DNA of 5,775 nucleotides, taken from Nocardioidaceae bacterium. Its GTDB lineage: Bacteria > Actinomycetota > Actinomycetes > Propionibacteriales > Nocardioidaceae. Numbering within the stretch: position 1 is the stretch's first letter; each line of letters starts with the position of its first letter. The stretch covers positions 2,469,135-2,474,909 of the forward strand of contig CP059259.1 in the NCBI GenBank assembly GCA_013693815.1, in the 5' to 3' direction. The translations under genes were made by a program, and so were the position numbers. The notes beneath the pieces were generated by a model. It saw only the letters and a program-made list of their open reading frames with translations. It was not told where the DNA came from and searched no databases. Shown here in pieces: positions 1 to 4,909 of this stretch.

Positions 1-129
1 CTCGTCGTGACAGAGCCGGACCTGCTCGATGATCCGGTCAGCGTTAGTCGCGGGGTCGGCGATCGCGACCGGGACCGTGCAGGCGGCAACCCGGGCGAAG
101 CCGTGCGCGTAGGCGGAATAGAAGTCCAC
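1..129 (-). CDS. nadE: Glutamine-dependent NAD(+) synthetase, N-terminal 43 residues only (partial)
   Basis: This is the start of a gene running leftward out of the window. The 43 visible residues begin [17 protein letters not shown] and end RLCHDE. From memory, this matches the N-terminus of the long, two-domain actinobacterial NadE (M. tuberculosis NadE begins MNFYSAYQHGFVRVAAC). The family hydrolyses glutamine in an N-terminal nitrilase-type domain and passes the ammonia to a C-terminal synthetase domain that converts deamido-NAD to NAD in the cytosol. The catalytic residues lie beyond the window, so activity cannot be judged. The GTG start at 129 is chosen because a GGAGGA ribosome binding site lies 8 bases upstream and because it aligns with the family start. 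The gene diverges from panB. The family call is fairly sure despite the short length. Confidence 0.87.
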   Translation of the reverse strand, partial: MDFYSAYAHGFARVAACTVPVAIADPATNADRIIEQVRLCHDE

Positions 130-137
130 GGCACCGA

Positions 138-143
138 TCCTCC
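138..143 (-). promoter_or_regulatory. Ribosome binding site of nadE
   Basis: On the minus strand this reads GGAGGA, 8 bases before a GTG codon. It decides the GTG at 129 as the nadE start. The ATG at 146 is out of frame with the NadE-like protein. Confidence 0.75.
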
Positions 144-228
144 CATGTCCATCGCTTTCCGGCCCGGGACTACGCTGAAGACCGGTTTCACGTCCGGGGA
201 CCTCGCCAGGAGGCCTCGAGAGCAGTCC

Positions 229-234
229 GAGGAG
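229..234 (+). promoter_or_regulatory. Ribosome binding site of panB
   Basis: GAGGAG lies 6 bases before the ATG at 241. It decides the panB start: the frame stays open back to position 7, but that extra 78-codon stretch overlaps nadE and has no counterpart in PanB proteins. Confidence 0.8.
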
Positions 235-240
235 ACGACC

Positions 241-1101
241 ATGACCGAGCAGCCCGCACCCTATGGTGGCGTTCCCCAGGCCGAAGCCGATCAGGCCGCA
301 CCAGCGCGCAAACGAGTCCGGATCCCGCATCTGCACGAGTGGAAACAGCGCGGGGAGAAGTGGGCAATGCTCACCTCGTACGACATGTACACCGCGGCGA
401 CCTTCGACGAGGCCGGCATTCCCGTGCTCCTGGTCGGCGACTCGGCGTCGAACAACGTCTTCGGCAACGAGACCTCGCTCCCGGTCACCGTCGATGAGCT
501 GATCCCTCTGGTCAGGGCGGTCACTCGCTCGGTGAGGTACGCGCTGGTGGTGGCTGATCTGCCGTTCGGCTCCTATCAGGCCTCTCCCGAGCAGGCCTTC
601 GAGACCGCTGCCCGGTTCATGAAGGAGGCGGGCGCGCACTGTGTGAAACTCGAGGGCGGCTCGGAGATGGCGGCCCAGGTCAAGCTGCTCACCCAAGGCG
701 GCATCCCGGTGATGGCGCACATCGGTTTCACTCCGCAAAGCGAACACACCTTGGGCGGGTACCGAGTCCAGGGCCGAGGTGAGACCAGCGACAAGCTCAT
801 GGCTGATGCGTTGGCGTTGCAGGAGGCCGGCGCATTCGCGGTGGTGATGGAGATGGTGCCTGGTGAGCTAGCCGGCCAGATCACCGAGAAGCTGGCAATC
901 CCCACTATCGGTATCGGCGCCGGTAATCAATGCGACGGCCAGGTGCTGGTGTGGCAGGACATGATGGGTCTGCGGACCGGCCGGGTGCCGCGCTTTGTGA
1001 AGAAGTACGCCGATGTGCACGGGGTGCTGCTCGAGGCCGCTCAGGCGTACCGGGACGACATCGCAGCAGGGACTTTCCCGGGTCCCGAGCACACGTTCTG
1101 A
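241..1101 (+). CDS. panB: 3-methyl-2-oxobutanoate hydroxymethyltransferase (ketopantoate hydroxymethyltransferase)
   Basis: PanB transfers a hydroxymethyl group from 5,10-methylenetetrahydrofolate to 2-oxoisovalerate to make ketopantoate, the first committed step of pantothenate and CoA synthesis in the cytosol. The 286-residue protein is close to the usual 260-285. About 25 loosely conserved residues precede the TIM-barrel core. Visible motifs are LLVGDS with metal-binding Asp67, VADLPFGSY with Asp106, VKLEGG with Lys136, MAHIGFTPQ with His160, MEMVP with the presumed catalytic Glu204, and IGIGAG near 223-228. All key residues are present, so the enzyme should be active. It resembles M. tuberculosis PanB closely, for instance in ADLPFGSY and [11 protein letters not shown]. 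The ATG at 241 is set by the GAGGAG site. The gene is divergent from nadE and convergent with the small gene ending at 1116; no other pantothenate gene is in the window. Confidence 0.97.
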   Translation: MTEQPAPYGGVPQAEADQAAPARKRVRIPHLHEWKQRGEKWAMLTSYDMYTAATFDEAGIPVLLVGDSASNNVFGNETSLPVTVDELIPLVRAVTRSVRYALVVADLPFGSYQASPEQAFETAARFMKEAGAHCVKLEGGSEMAAQVKLLTQGGIPVMAHIGFTPQSEHTLGGYRVQGRGETSDKLMADALALQEAGAFAVVMEMVPGELAGQITEKLAIPTIGIGAGNQCDGQVLVWQDMMGLRTGRVPRFVKKYADVHGVLLEAAQAYRDDIAAGTFPGPEHTF

Positions 1102-1115
1102 TCCACCAAGACCGG

Positions 1116-1310
1116 TCAGTCGCTGCTTTCGCTGTCGTCGTTCCAGTCAGGATCGTTGTCCCAGGCATCGTTGCGTTCCTCGACCCGCTCCAACGCATGC
1201 TCGGCCTCAGACCGAGAGTCGTAGGGCCCGAGCCGGTCCTGATTGCGGCACCCCTCTTCACCCTCGACCTGGTGGTGAGTGAGGCAGAACCAGTACTTGG
1301 CGTCCTCCAC
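1116..1310 (-). CDS. Small conserved actinobacterial protein with Cys/His cluster, function unknown
   Basis: This 64-residue acidic protein runs from a GTG start at 1310 to a TGA at 1116-1118. The N-terminal part reads YWFCLTHHQVEGEEGC, giving Cys9, His12, His13 and Cys21, which could bind a metal such as zinc (inference). Next comes DRLGPYDSRSEAEHALERV, a pattern of a short strand and helix that I recall from small uncharacterised actinobacterial proteins, followed by an acidic tail rich in Asp, Glu and Trp. The start is supported by AAGGGAG 6 bases upstream. The gene diverges from map (51 bases apart) and converges with panB (14 bases apart). I do not know its function. Its compositional coherence and good ribosome binding site argue that it is real. 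Confidence 0.8.
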   Translation of the reverse strand: MEDAKYWFCLTHHQVEGEEGCRNQDRLGPYDSRSEAEHALERVEERNDAWDNDPDWNDDSESSD

Positions 1311-1316
1311 GAGTGA

Positions 1317-1323
1317 CTCCCTT
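1317..1323 (-). promoter_or_regulatory. Ribosome binding site of the 64-residue protein gene
   Basis: The minus strand reads AAGGGAG, 6 bases before the GTG at 1310. This supports both the reality of the small gene and the choice of a GTG start. Confidence 0.7.
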
Positions 1324-1349
1324 GCGCTCTCGATGGTTGTCCCATCATC

Positions 1350-1355
1350 TACCCT
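1350..1355 (+). promoter_or_regulatory. Putative -10 element of a leaderless map transcript
   Basis: TACCCT fits the actinobacterial TANNNT -10 pattern. It ends 7 bases before the G of the GTG start codon at 1362, so transcription is predicted to begin on the start codon itself. No purine-rich ribosome binding site precedes the gene. No convincing -35 is seen, which is common for such promoters. Predicted by eye only. Confidence 0.5.
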
Positions 1356-1361
1356 CGGCCT

Positions 1362-2261
1362 GTGTCCCCCATCGTTGCAGGAGCCATCTCACCGCGTCGT
1401 CTGGTGCCCGACGGCATCACTCGCCCCGAGTACGTCGACCGGCCGGCACCCCAGCCGTTCACAGGCGACGAGGTCAAGGATGCCGACACCATTGCCCGGA
1501 TGCGGGTAGCCGGCAAACTGGCAGCTCAGGCGCTGGAGGAGGTCGGCCGGCATGTCCGGCCGGGTATCAACACCGATGAGCTCGACCGAGTGGGGCATGA
1601 GTTCCTCTGCGACCACGGGGCCTATCCCTCGACGCTGGGCTACCGGTCATTCCCGAAATCGTTGTGCACCAGCGTGAACGAAGTGATCTGCCATGGCATC
1701 CCCGACGATCGGGTGATCACTGACGGGGACATCGTCAATATCGACATCACCGCGTATCTGAATGGTGTGCACGGCGATACCAACGCGACATTCCTGGCCG
1801 GCGAGGTGGCCGAGGAGACCTGGCTCCTGGTCGAGCGCACCCGGGAGGCGCTCCGTCGGGCGATCAAGGCGGTCCAGCCCGGACGCCGTGTCAATGTGCT
1901 GGGCAAGGTCATCGAGTCGTACGCGAAGCGGTTCGGTTACGGCGTGGTCAAGGAGTTCACCGGGCATGGAATCGGCACCTCGTTCCACTCGGGGTTGATC
2001 ATTCCGCACTTCGACGATCCCCACTACGACGACGAGATCCGCGTCGGGATGACCTTCACGATCGAGCCGATGCTGTGCCTGGGCACAGCAGAATGGGACA
2101 TGTGGGATGACGGCTGGACTGTCACCACCAAGGACAAGCGCCCGAGCGCGCAGTTCGAGCACACGTTACTGGTCACCGAGGCAGGGGCGGAGATCCTCAC
2201 ACTCCCTAACCAATCAGCCGGGCCAACTAAGCGGGGCCAACTCAGCCGTTCGGCAGACTGA
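1362..2261 (+). CDS. map: Type I methionine aminopeptidase (MetAP1c-like, with N-terminal extension)
   Basis: The enzyme removes the initiator methionine from new proteins in the cytosol. The 299-residue protein has an N-terminal extension of about 40 residues with a PxxP-like stretch (RPAPQPF), as in M. tuberculosis MetAP1c, and then the pita-bread catalytic fold. All five metal ligands of the family are visible: Asp128 (NIDIT), Asp139 (HGDTNATF), His202 (TGHGIG), Glu235 (TIEPM) and Glu266 (QFEHTLL). The substrate-side histidines are His111 (ICHGIP) and His209 (FHSG). The GTG at 1362 is chosen because [19 protein letters not shown] aligns with the start of the mycobacterial protein. No ribosome binding site is seen; a leaderless mRNA is likely. 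A tail of about 17 residues after EILTLP goes beyond the usual family end. The small 76-residue gene follows 27 bases later. Confidence 0.97.
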   Translation: MSPIVAGAISPRRLVPDGITRPEYVDRPAPQPFTGDEVKDADTIARMRVAGKLAAQALEEVGRHVRPGINTDELDRVGHEFLCDHGAYPSTLGYRSFPKSLCTSVNEVICHGIPDDRVITDGDIVNIDITAYLNGVHGDTNATFLAGEVAEETWLLVERTREALRRAIKAVQPGRRVNVLGKVIESYAKRFGYGVVKEFTGHGIGTSFHSGLIIPHFDDPHYDDEIRVGMTFTIEPMLCLGTAEWDMWDDGWTVTTKDKRPSAQFEHTLLVTEAGAEILTLPNQSAGPTKRGQLSRSAD

Positions 2262-2276
2262 ACTCGGACAAACAGC

Positions 2277-2282
2277 TAATTT
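2277..2282 (+). promoter_or_regulatory. Putative -10 element of a leaderless transcript for the 76-residue protein
   Basis: TAATTT fits TANNNT and ends exactly 7 bases before the A of the ATG at 2289, the same geometry as at map. No ribosome binding site is present between the map stop codon and this ATG. No clear -35 is visible. Predicted by eye only. Confidence 0.5.
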
Positions 2283-2288
2283 CGTCCT

Positions 2289-2519
2289 ATGGAGTTCACA
2301 GTCTTCACCAGCGCAGGAGGCTTCCGGGAGTTCCCCGGCGACTCGGCATACTCCATCGGTGAGAACAACGGCGTGCTGTACGTGTTCGAGGGCGAGACCG
2401 GCAATGTGATCGCGTACGGTCCCTCGGCGTGGGCATCGGTCCAGGAATGGCAGCGAGACGACGGTGACAAACCCCAAGCAGGTCGTCGCCGGTTGATGCC
2501 CGAACAAGCGCCGGTCTAG
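2289..2519 (+). CDS. Small hypothetical protein (76 residues)
   Basis: I do not recognise this protein. It is 76 residues long, begins MEFTVFTSAGGFREFPGD and ends at a TAG. The first 55 residues alternate hydrophobic and polar residues with several turns (GGFREF, GENNGVLYVFEGETGNVIAYGP), which suggests a small beta-rich fold. The last 20 residues are charged and probably disordered. There is no signal peptide, membrane segment or cysteine. The start has no ribosome binding site but sits 7 bases after a TAATTT -10-like hexamer, which supports a separate leaderless transcript. It starts 27 bases after map and ends before a hairpin at 2529-2569. Codon use is like that of its neighbours. Confidence rests on the promoter geometry and the sensible protein composition, not on homology. 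Confidence 0.6.
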   Translation: MEFTVFTSAGGFREFPGDSAYSIGENNGVLYVFEGETGNVIAYGPSAWASVQEWQRDDGDKPQAGRRRLMPEQAPV

Positions 2520-2528
2520 CCCACAATA

Positions 2529-2569
2529 CGGACTGGACTCGCCGAGCAGATGCCCGGGAGCCCAGTCCG
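2529..2569. terminator. Hairpin between convergent gene ends, possible bidirectional terminator
   Basis: The arms CGGACTGGACT (2529-2539) and AGCCCAGTCCG (2559-2569) can form an 11-pair stem with a 19-base loop. One position mismatches in the plus-strand RNA and becomes a G-U pair in the minus-strand RNA. It lies 9 bases after the stop of the 76-residue gene and 18 bases after the end of the HtaA-type gene on the other strand. There is no real U run on either side, so it is not a textbook intrinsic terminator. U-less hairpins between convergent genes are common in actinobacteria. Confidence 0.5.
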
Positions 2570-2587
2570 CAGTGACCAGTTGACGAC

Positions 2588-4177
2588 TTACTTGATCGTG
2601 ATCGTGTAGGTCTTCGAGGTTGCCGCCTTGTGGGTGGCAGTGCCTGCGTACTTGATCTTGACCTTCCAGTTGCCCTTGGCCAGCTTGGGCAGCTTCTTGG
2701 TGGCCTTGCCGTTCTTGAGGGTCACGGTCACCGTCTTGGTCACCTTGCCCTTCTTCAGCGTGATCGTCGCCTTGCCGGTGGCAGGTGCCCCGGCCACGTT
2801 CGACTTGACGGTGACCGTTGCCTTGCCCTTCTTCTTCGGGGTCGGCTTGGTGTTCACCTTCCAGGTCGGTTTGGCAACGCCCGCCTTGGTGATCTTGACC
2901 GTCGCGGTCGCCTCGGCGCCGTCGTAGTCGTCGTTACCCGGGTAGACGGCTGTGAGGGTGTAGGTCCCCGGCTTCAGGTTCTTCGCCAGGGTGAAGGTCG
3001 CCTTGCCCCCGACGAGCGCCTTGGTCTGTGCCGCACCGGCGCCGGTGAAAGTGACATCTGCAGCCAGGTCGTCGCTGACCCCATCCGGCGGGGTCAAGGT
3101 AACCGTGACGTTGCTGGCCTTGCCGTAGGCCCGGTTGCCGGCCTCGATCGTCGCGGTCGGGACCGACGGCGGGTCGAGAACGGTGATCGGAGTGAAGGTC
3201 TCATAGCCCGCCGCAGCGGCACCGGAACCGGCGTAGGTGTAGATGCCGTAGTTACCCGGCGAGTCCTCGGTGATCGAACCCCATTCCTTCTGCACCTTCA
3301 CCTCTGCAGTGAACGTGCCGTCCGGGTTCAACACGATGCCACCGGCTGCCGGTGAGATCGGACTGGGGATGAACTGCGACAACACAGCCCACTTCGTTCC
3401 ACCGTCAGCAGCCGGGAGCCCGGGACGGGCCGAGCCAGGAGCGCCCGCGGAAGGCTTCCAGGTATCCAGGAACTTGCCGAAGACCACATACACGCCAGCA
3501 GGCTGACCACTCAGCGGCGGGCGGGTGCCCAATACCGTCGGGGAGAAACCGGTACCGGTGACGGTCACCGTGCGGCCGTCACGTACCTCGTTCTTGGAGA
3601 CCTCGACCTGGCCGTCAGGCGCCGGCACGATAGAAATCGGCGTGAAGGTCTCGTATCCGGCGTGGTTGGCCCCCGAGCCACCGTAGGTGTAGATCCCGTA
3701 GTTGCCCGGCGAGTCCTCGGTGATCGAACCCCACTCCTTGGTGATCGTCACCTGCGCGGTAAAGGTGCCGTCCGGCTTAAGCTCGATGGCCCCTGCTGCG
3801 TCGCCTCCGATGGTTGCCATGTCCTCTGCGAGCACTGCCCACTTCTGGCCGCCTTCCGCGGTTGGCTTGACTGCACGCGCCGAGCTAGGTGCCCCGGCAG
3901 ACGGCTGCCAGGTGTCGAGGAACTTGCCGAACACGACATAGGCGCCGCCGGGCTTACCACTCAGCGGAGGGCGCGTGCCCAACACCGAGGGGTGGAAACC
4001 GGAACCTGTCACCGTCACCGTGGTGCCGTCCTCGACGATGGTCTGGGAGACCGTGACGCCACCGTTTGGTGCGGGCGGGCCTGGGTCCTCCAGCTCTGCC
4101 GAGGCGGTGAAGTCGTCCAGCGCGTCGCCCGCGGAGTACAGCGGCACTGCCTCCGCGCCTTGCTCGGTCAGCGTCAC
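2588..4177 (-). CDS. Longest intact reading frame of the HtaA-type gene: repeats, Ig-like and lysine-rich modules
   Basis: This is the part of the broken HtaA-type gene that reads without interruption from a GTG codon (529 residues); the same frame is truly coding back to about 4354. In order it holds the last 29 residues of the HtaA domain, two repeats offset by exactly 150 residues (about 38-184 and 188-334), an Ig-like module (about 336-432, with KPGTYTLTAVYPGNDDYDG typical of bacterial Ig-like folds) and a second Ig-like or beta-sandwich module (437-529) very rich in lysine (PKKKGKATVTVKS, KNGKATKKLPKLAKGNWKVK). Automated callers may report this piece alone as a protein, but the GTG lies inside the HtaA domain with no ribosome binding site, so it is unlikely to be a natural start. 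Confidence 0.6.
   Translation of the reverse strand: MTLTEQGAEAVPLYSAGDALDDFTASAELEDPGPPAPNGGVTVSQTIVEDGTTVTVTGSGFHPSVLGTRPPLSGKPGGAYVVFGKFLDTWQPSAGAPSSARAVKPTAEGGQKWAVLAEDMATIGGDAAGAIELKPDGTFTAQVTITKEWGSITEDSPGNYGIYTYGGSGANHAGYETFTPISIVPAPDGQVEVSKNEVRDGRTVTVTGTGFSPTVLGTRPPLSGQPAGVYVVFGKFLDTWKPSAGAPGSARPGLPAADGGTKWAVLSQFIPSPISPAAGGIVLNPDGTFTAEVKVQKEWGSITEDSPGNYGIYTYAGSGAAAAGYETFTPITVLDPPSVPTATIEAGNRAYGKASNVTVTLTPPDGVSDDLAADVTFTGAGAAQTKALVGGKATFTLAKNLKPGTYTLTAVYPGNDDYDGAEATATVKITKAGVAKPTWKVNTKPTPKKKGKATVTVKSNVAGAPATGKATITLKKGKVTKTVTVTLKNGKATKKLPKLAKGNWKVKIKYAGTATHKAATSKTYTITIK
3176..3616 (-). repeat. Second copy of the 150-residue tandem repeat in the HtaA-type protein
   Basis: Matches the copy at 3626-4066 with an exact 450-base offset. 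Shared blocks include VLGTRPPLSG, VVFGKFLDTW, PSAGAP, KWAVL, PDGTFTA, KEWGSITEDSPGNYGIYTY and AGYETFTPI. The DNA is nearly identical in the GSITEDSPGNYGIYTY block, while the middle (around PSPISPAAGG) differs. It is probably a beta-rich domain repeated by duplication. Confidence 0.85.
3626..4066 (-). repeat. First copy of the 150-residue tandem repeat in the HtaA-type protein
   Basis: This copy directly follows the HtaA domain. It starts near GGVTVSQTIVEDGTTVTVTG and ends AGYETFTPISI. It aligns with the copy at 3176-3616 without shifting by even one codon, apart from small substitutions, so the duplication is old enough to diverge but is under strong constraint in the WGSITEDSPGNYGIYTY core. 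Confidence 0.85.
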
Positions 4178-4353
4178 GTTGGTCGCTGTGATGGTTGCGG
4201 AATCGTCGGTGACGACGACCTCGGCAGAGTCCGATACCGCGATCGGGACGTTGTCGTTCTCGTAGAAGCCCGCCTTGAAGTCGCCGAAATCTTCACTGAC
4301 GTCGTAGACGGTGTCGGCGTAGATCGTGGCGGTATCGCCGGCGACGACGACGC

Positions 4354-4357
4354 GGGG
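4354..4357 (-). other. Second frame break in the HtaA-type gene (one C missing in a C run)
   Basis: On the minus strand the coding text is AAC AAC CCC GCG TCG, which derails after INNP into a low-complexity ASSS stretch. Adding one C gives AAC AAC CCC CGC GTC, that is NNPRVVVAGDTATIYAD, the expected HtaA strand, and joins smoothly to the long downstream frame. Confidence 0.85.
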
Positions 4358-4648
4358 TTGTTGATCTGGATCTGGAAGTAGTGGCTCGGGAAGTTGAAGC
4401 TCACTCCGCCGGCGGCCTGGATCTCGACATCGGTCTCGCTGGCGGCCTCACCGGACTCGGCGGCGAAAATGTAGGGCCGCTTGGCCTCTTCGACCGTGGT
4501 CGGCACCGCTGGGTCAGCAGGGTCGAAAGTTGCCGGCGCCGTCAGCGTGATGCGCTCGCCGACCGGCAGCGCTCCGATCGGCGGCAACGCCGCGGTCTGA
4601 TTGCCGACATAGTTTCTGAAGCTCTGCTTGAAGCCCCAGTGCAGTGAT

Positions 4649-4652
4649 CCCC
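4649..4652 (-). other. First frame break in the HtaA-type gene (one G missing in a G run)
   Basis: On the minus strand the text GTG GCC GGG GAT CAC derails 44 codons after the ATG. Adding one G to the run gives GCC GGG GGA TCA CTG CAC TGG, that is AGGSLHWGFKQSFRNYV, the standard opening of an HtaA domain. The next G run (4633-4636) could also absorb the change, but that would lose the conserved Trp. Confidence 0.85.
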
Positions 4653-4792
4653 GGCCACCTCGGTGTCTGCCTGCGCGGGCGCGACACCGACCAGTGCCGT
4701 CACAGCACCCGTCGCCAGCGCCACCACGCCTGCCGCGAAGGTCTTGCGGTATTTCCGAGACGGGCTCGTCAATCCGTCCATTGCTCGGTGCT

Positions 4793-4799
4793 CTCCTTA
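4793..4799 (-). promoter_or_regulatory. Ribosome binding site of the HtaA-type gene
   Basis: The minus strand reads TAAGGAG, a full Shine-Dalgarno core, 11 bases before the ATG at 4781. Spacing is slightly long. It fixes the start of the signal peptide. Confidence 0.7.
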
Positions 4800-4848
4800 G
4801 CGAATTTCGGATGTCGACCCCGAATCCCCGAAGAAAGGCCGACCTAAC

Positions 4849-4867
4849 TAAGGAAACGCTAACCTAT
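4849..4867 (-). promoter_or_regulatory. DtxR/IdeR-type iron box upstream of the HtaA-type gene
   Basis: The minus strand reads ATAGGTTAGCGTTTCCTTA. Against the known DtxR/IdeR consensus TWAGGTTAGSCTAACCTWA it matches at 15 of 19 positions, with the left half WAGGTTAG perfect. It lies 67 bases before the ATG, a normal place for an operator. A weaker overlapping site (11 of 19) follows at about 4835-4853 (TTAGTTAGGTC in its core). Iron-loaded DtxR would repress here, so the gene should be on when iron is scarce, in line with a heme-binding product. Confidence 0.72.
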
Positions 4868-4888
4868 GACGCCAAGAAGCAACACCGG

Positions 4889-4906
4889 GGCCTGAGCACG
4901 CAGGCC
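4889..4906 (-). terminator. Short hairpin just after the DUF916 gene, possible terminator
   Basis: On the minus strand GGCCTG and CAGGCC form a perfect 6-pair stem around a 6-base loop, 3 bases after the TAA stop. The following bases (CCGGTGTTGCTTCTTGG) are only mildly U-rich. It may end the DUF916 transcript before the iron-controlled promoter region. Confidence 0.45.
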
Positions 4907-4909
4907 GAC

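Larger units (their letters stand above)
2588..4781 (-). pseudogene. HtaA-domain heme-binding surface protein, frame broken by two single-base losses
   Basis: As written the gene cannot be read through. Adding one G to the run at 4649-4652 and one C (minus strand) to the run at 4354-4357 yields one 731-residue protein. It has a Sec signal peptide (residues 1-38: RKYRK, a hydrophobic core, APAQA, then D) and an HtaA domain (about 46-231) starting SLHWGFKQSFRNYV and continuing through FNFPSHYFQIQINNPRVVV to the typical LYSAGDALDDF. Two 150-residue repeats, an Ig-like module and a lysine-rich module follow. In corynebacterial HtaA proteins a Tyr and a His of this domain hold heme; Tyr58 and His134 are the candidates here. 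The ATG at 4781 has TAAGGAG upstream. A DtxR-like box precedes the gene, which fits heme uptake under iron limitation. No sortase motif or C-terminal membrane helix is present. Sequencing error is at least as likely as true inactivation. Confidence 0.85.

Noticed and set aside
201..232. Possible 5-pair stem (CCTCG with CGAGG) covering the panB ribosome binding site
   Set aside because: The stem is too short, with two competing left arms; such pairings are expected by chance in this GC range.
7..240. In-frame open stretch upstream of panB
   Set aside because: It overlaps the nadE start on the other strand, has no PanB-like content, and the ATG at 241 has a good ribosome binding site.
930..1316. 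128-codon plus-strand frame over the panB end and the small gene
   Set aside because: It is a shadow of panB and the reverse-strand small gene, with no ribosome binding site or family features.
905..1348. 147-codon open frame on the minus strand over the panB end
   Set aside because: It is rich in Arg, Pro and Ser in the way of high-GC shadow frames and overlaps panB and the 64-residue gene.
1647..2162. 171-codon minus-strand frame inside map
   Set aside because: It is an antisense shadow of the strongly conserved map coding sequence.
2630..3355. 241-codon plus-strand frame opposite the HtaA-type gene
   Set aside because: Its repetitive RRG/LGD-rich text is the antisense of the repeats and the lysine-rich module.
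3662..4381. 239-codon plus-strand frame opposite the HtaA-type gene
   Set aside because: It is an antisense shadow of the real protein repeats, and ends near the second frame break by chance.
4354..4652. Programmed ribosomal frameshifting as the explanation of the two frame breaks
   Set aside because: Neither site has a known slippery heptamer or an evident downstream structure, and two separate programmed shifts in one secreted protein would be without precedent that I know of.
4818..4832. Direct repeat CCCCGAA twice, 8 bases apart, in the leader of the HtaA-type gene
   Set aside because: It is too short to assign a role and could be chance in GC-rich DNA.
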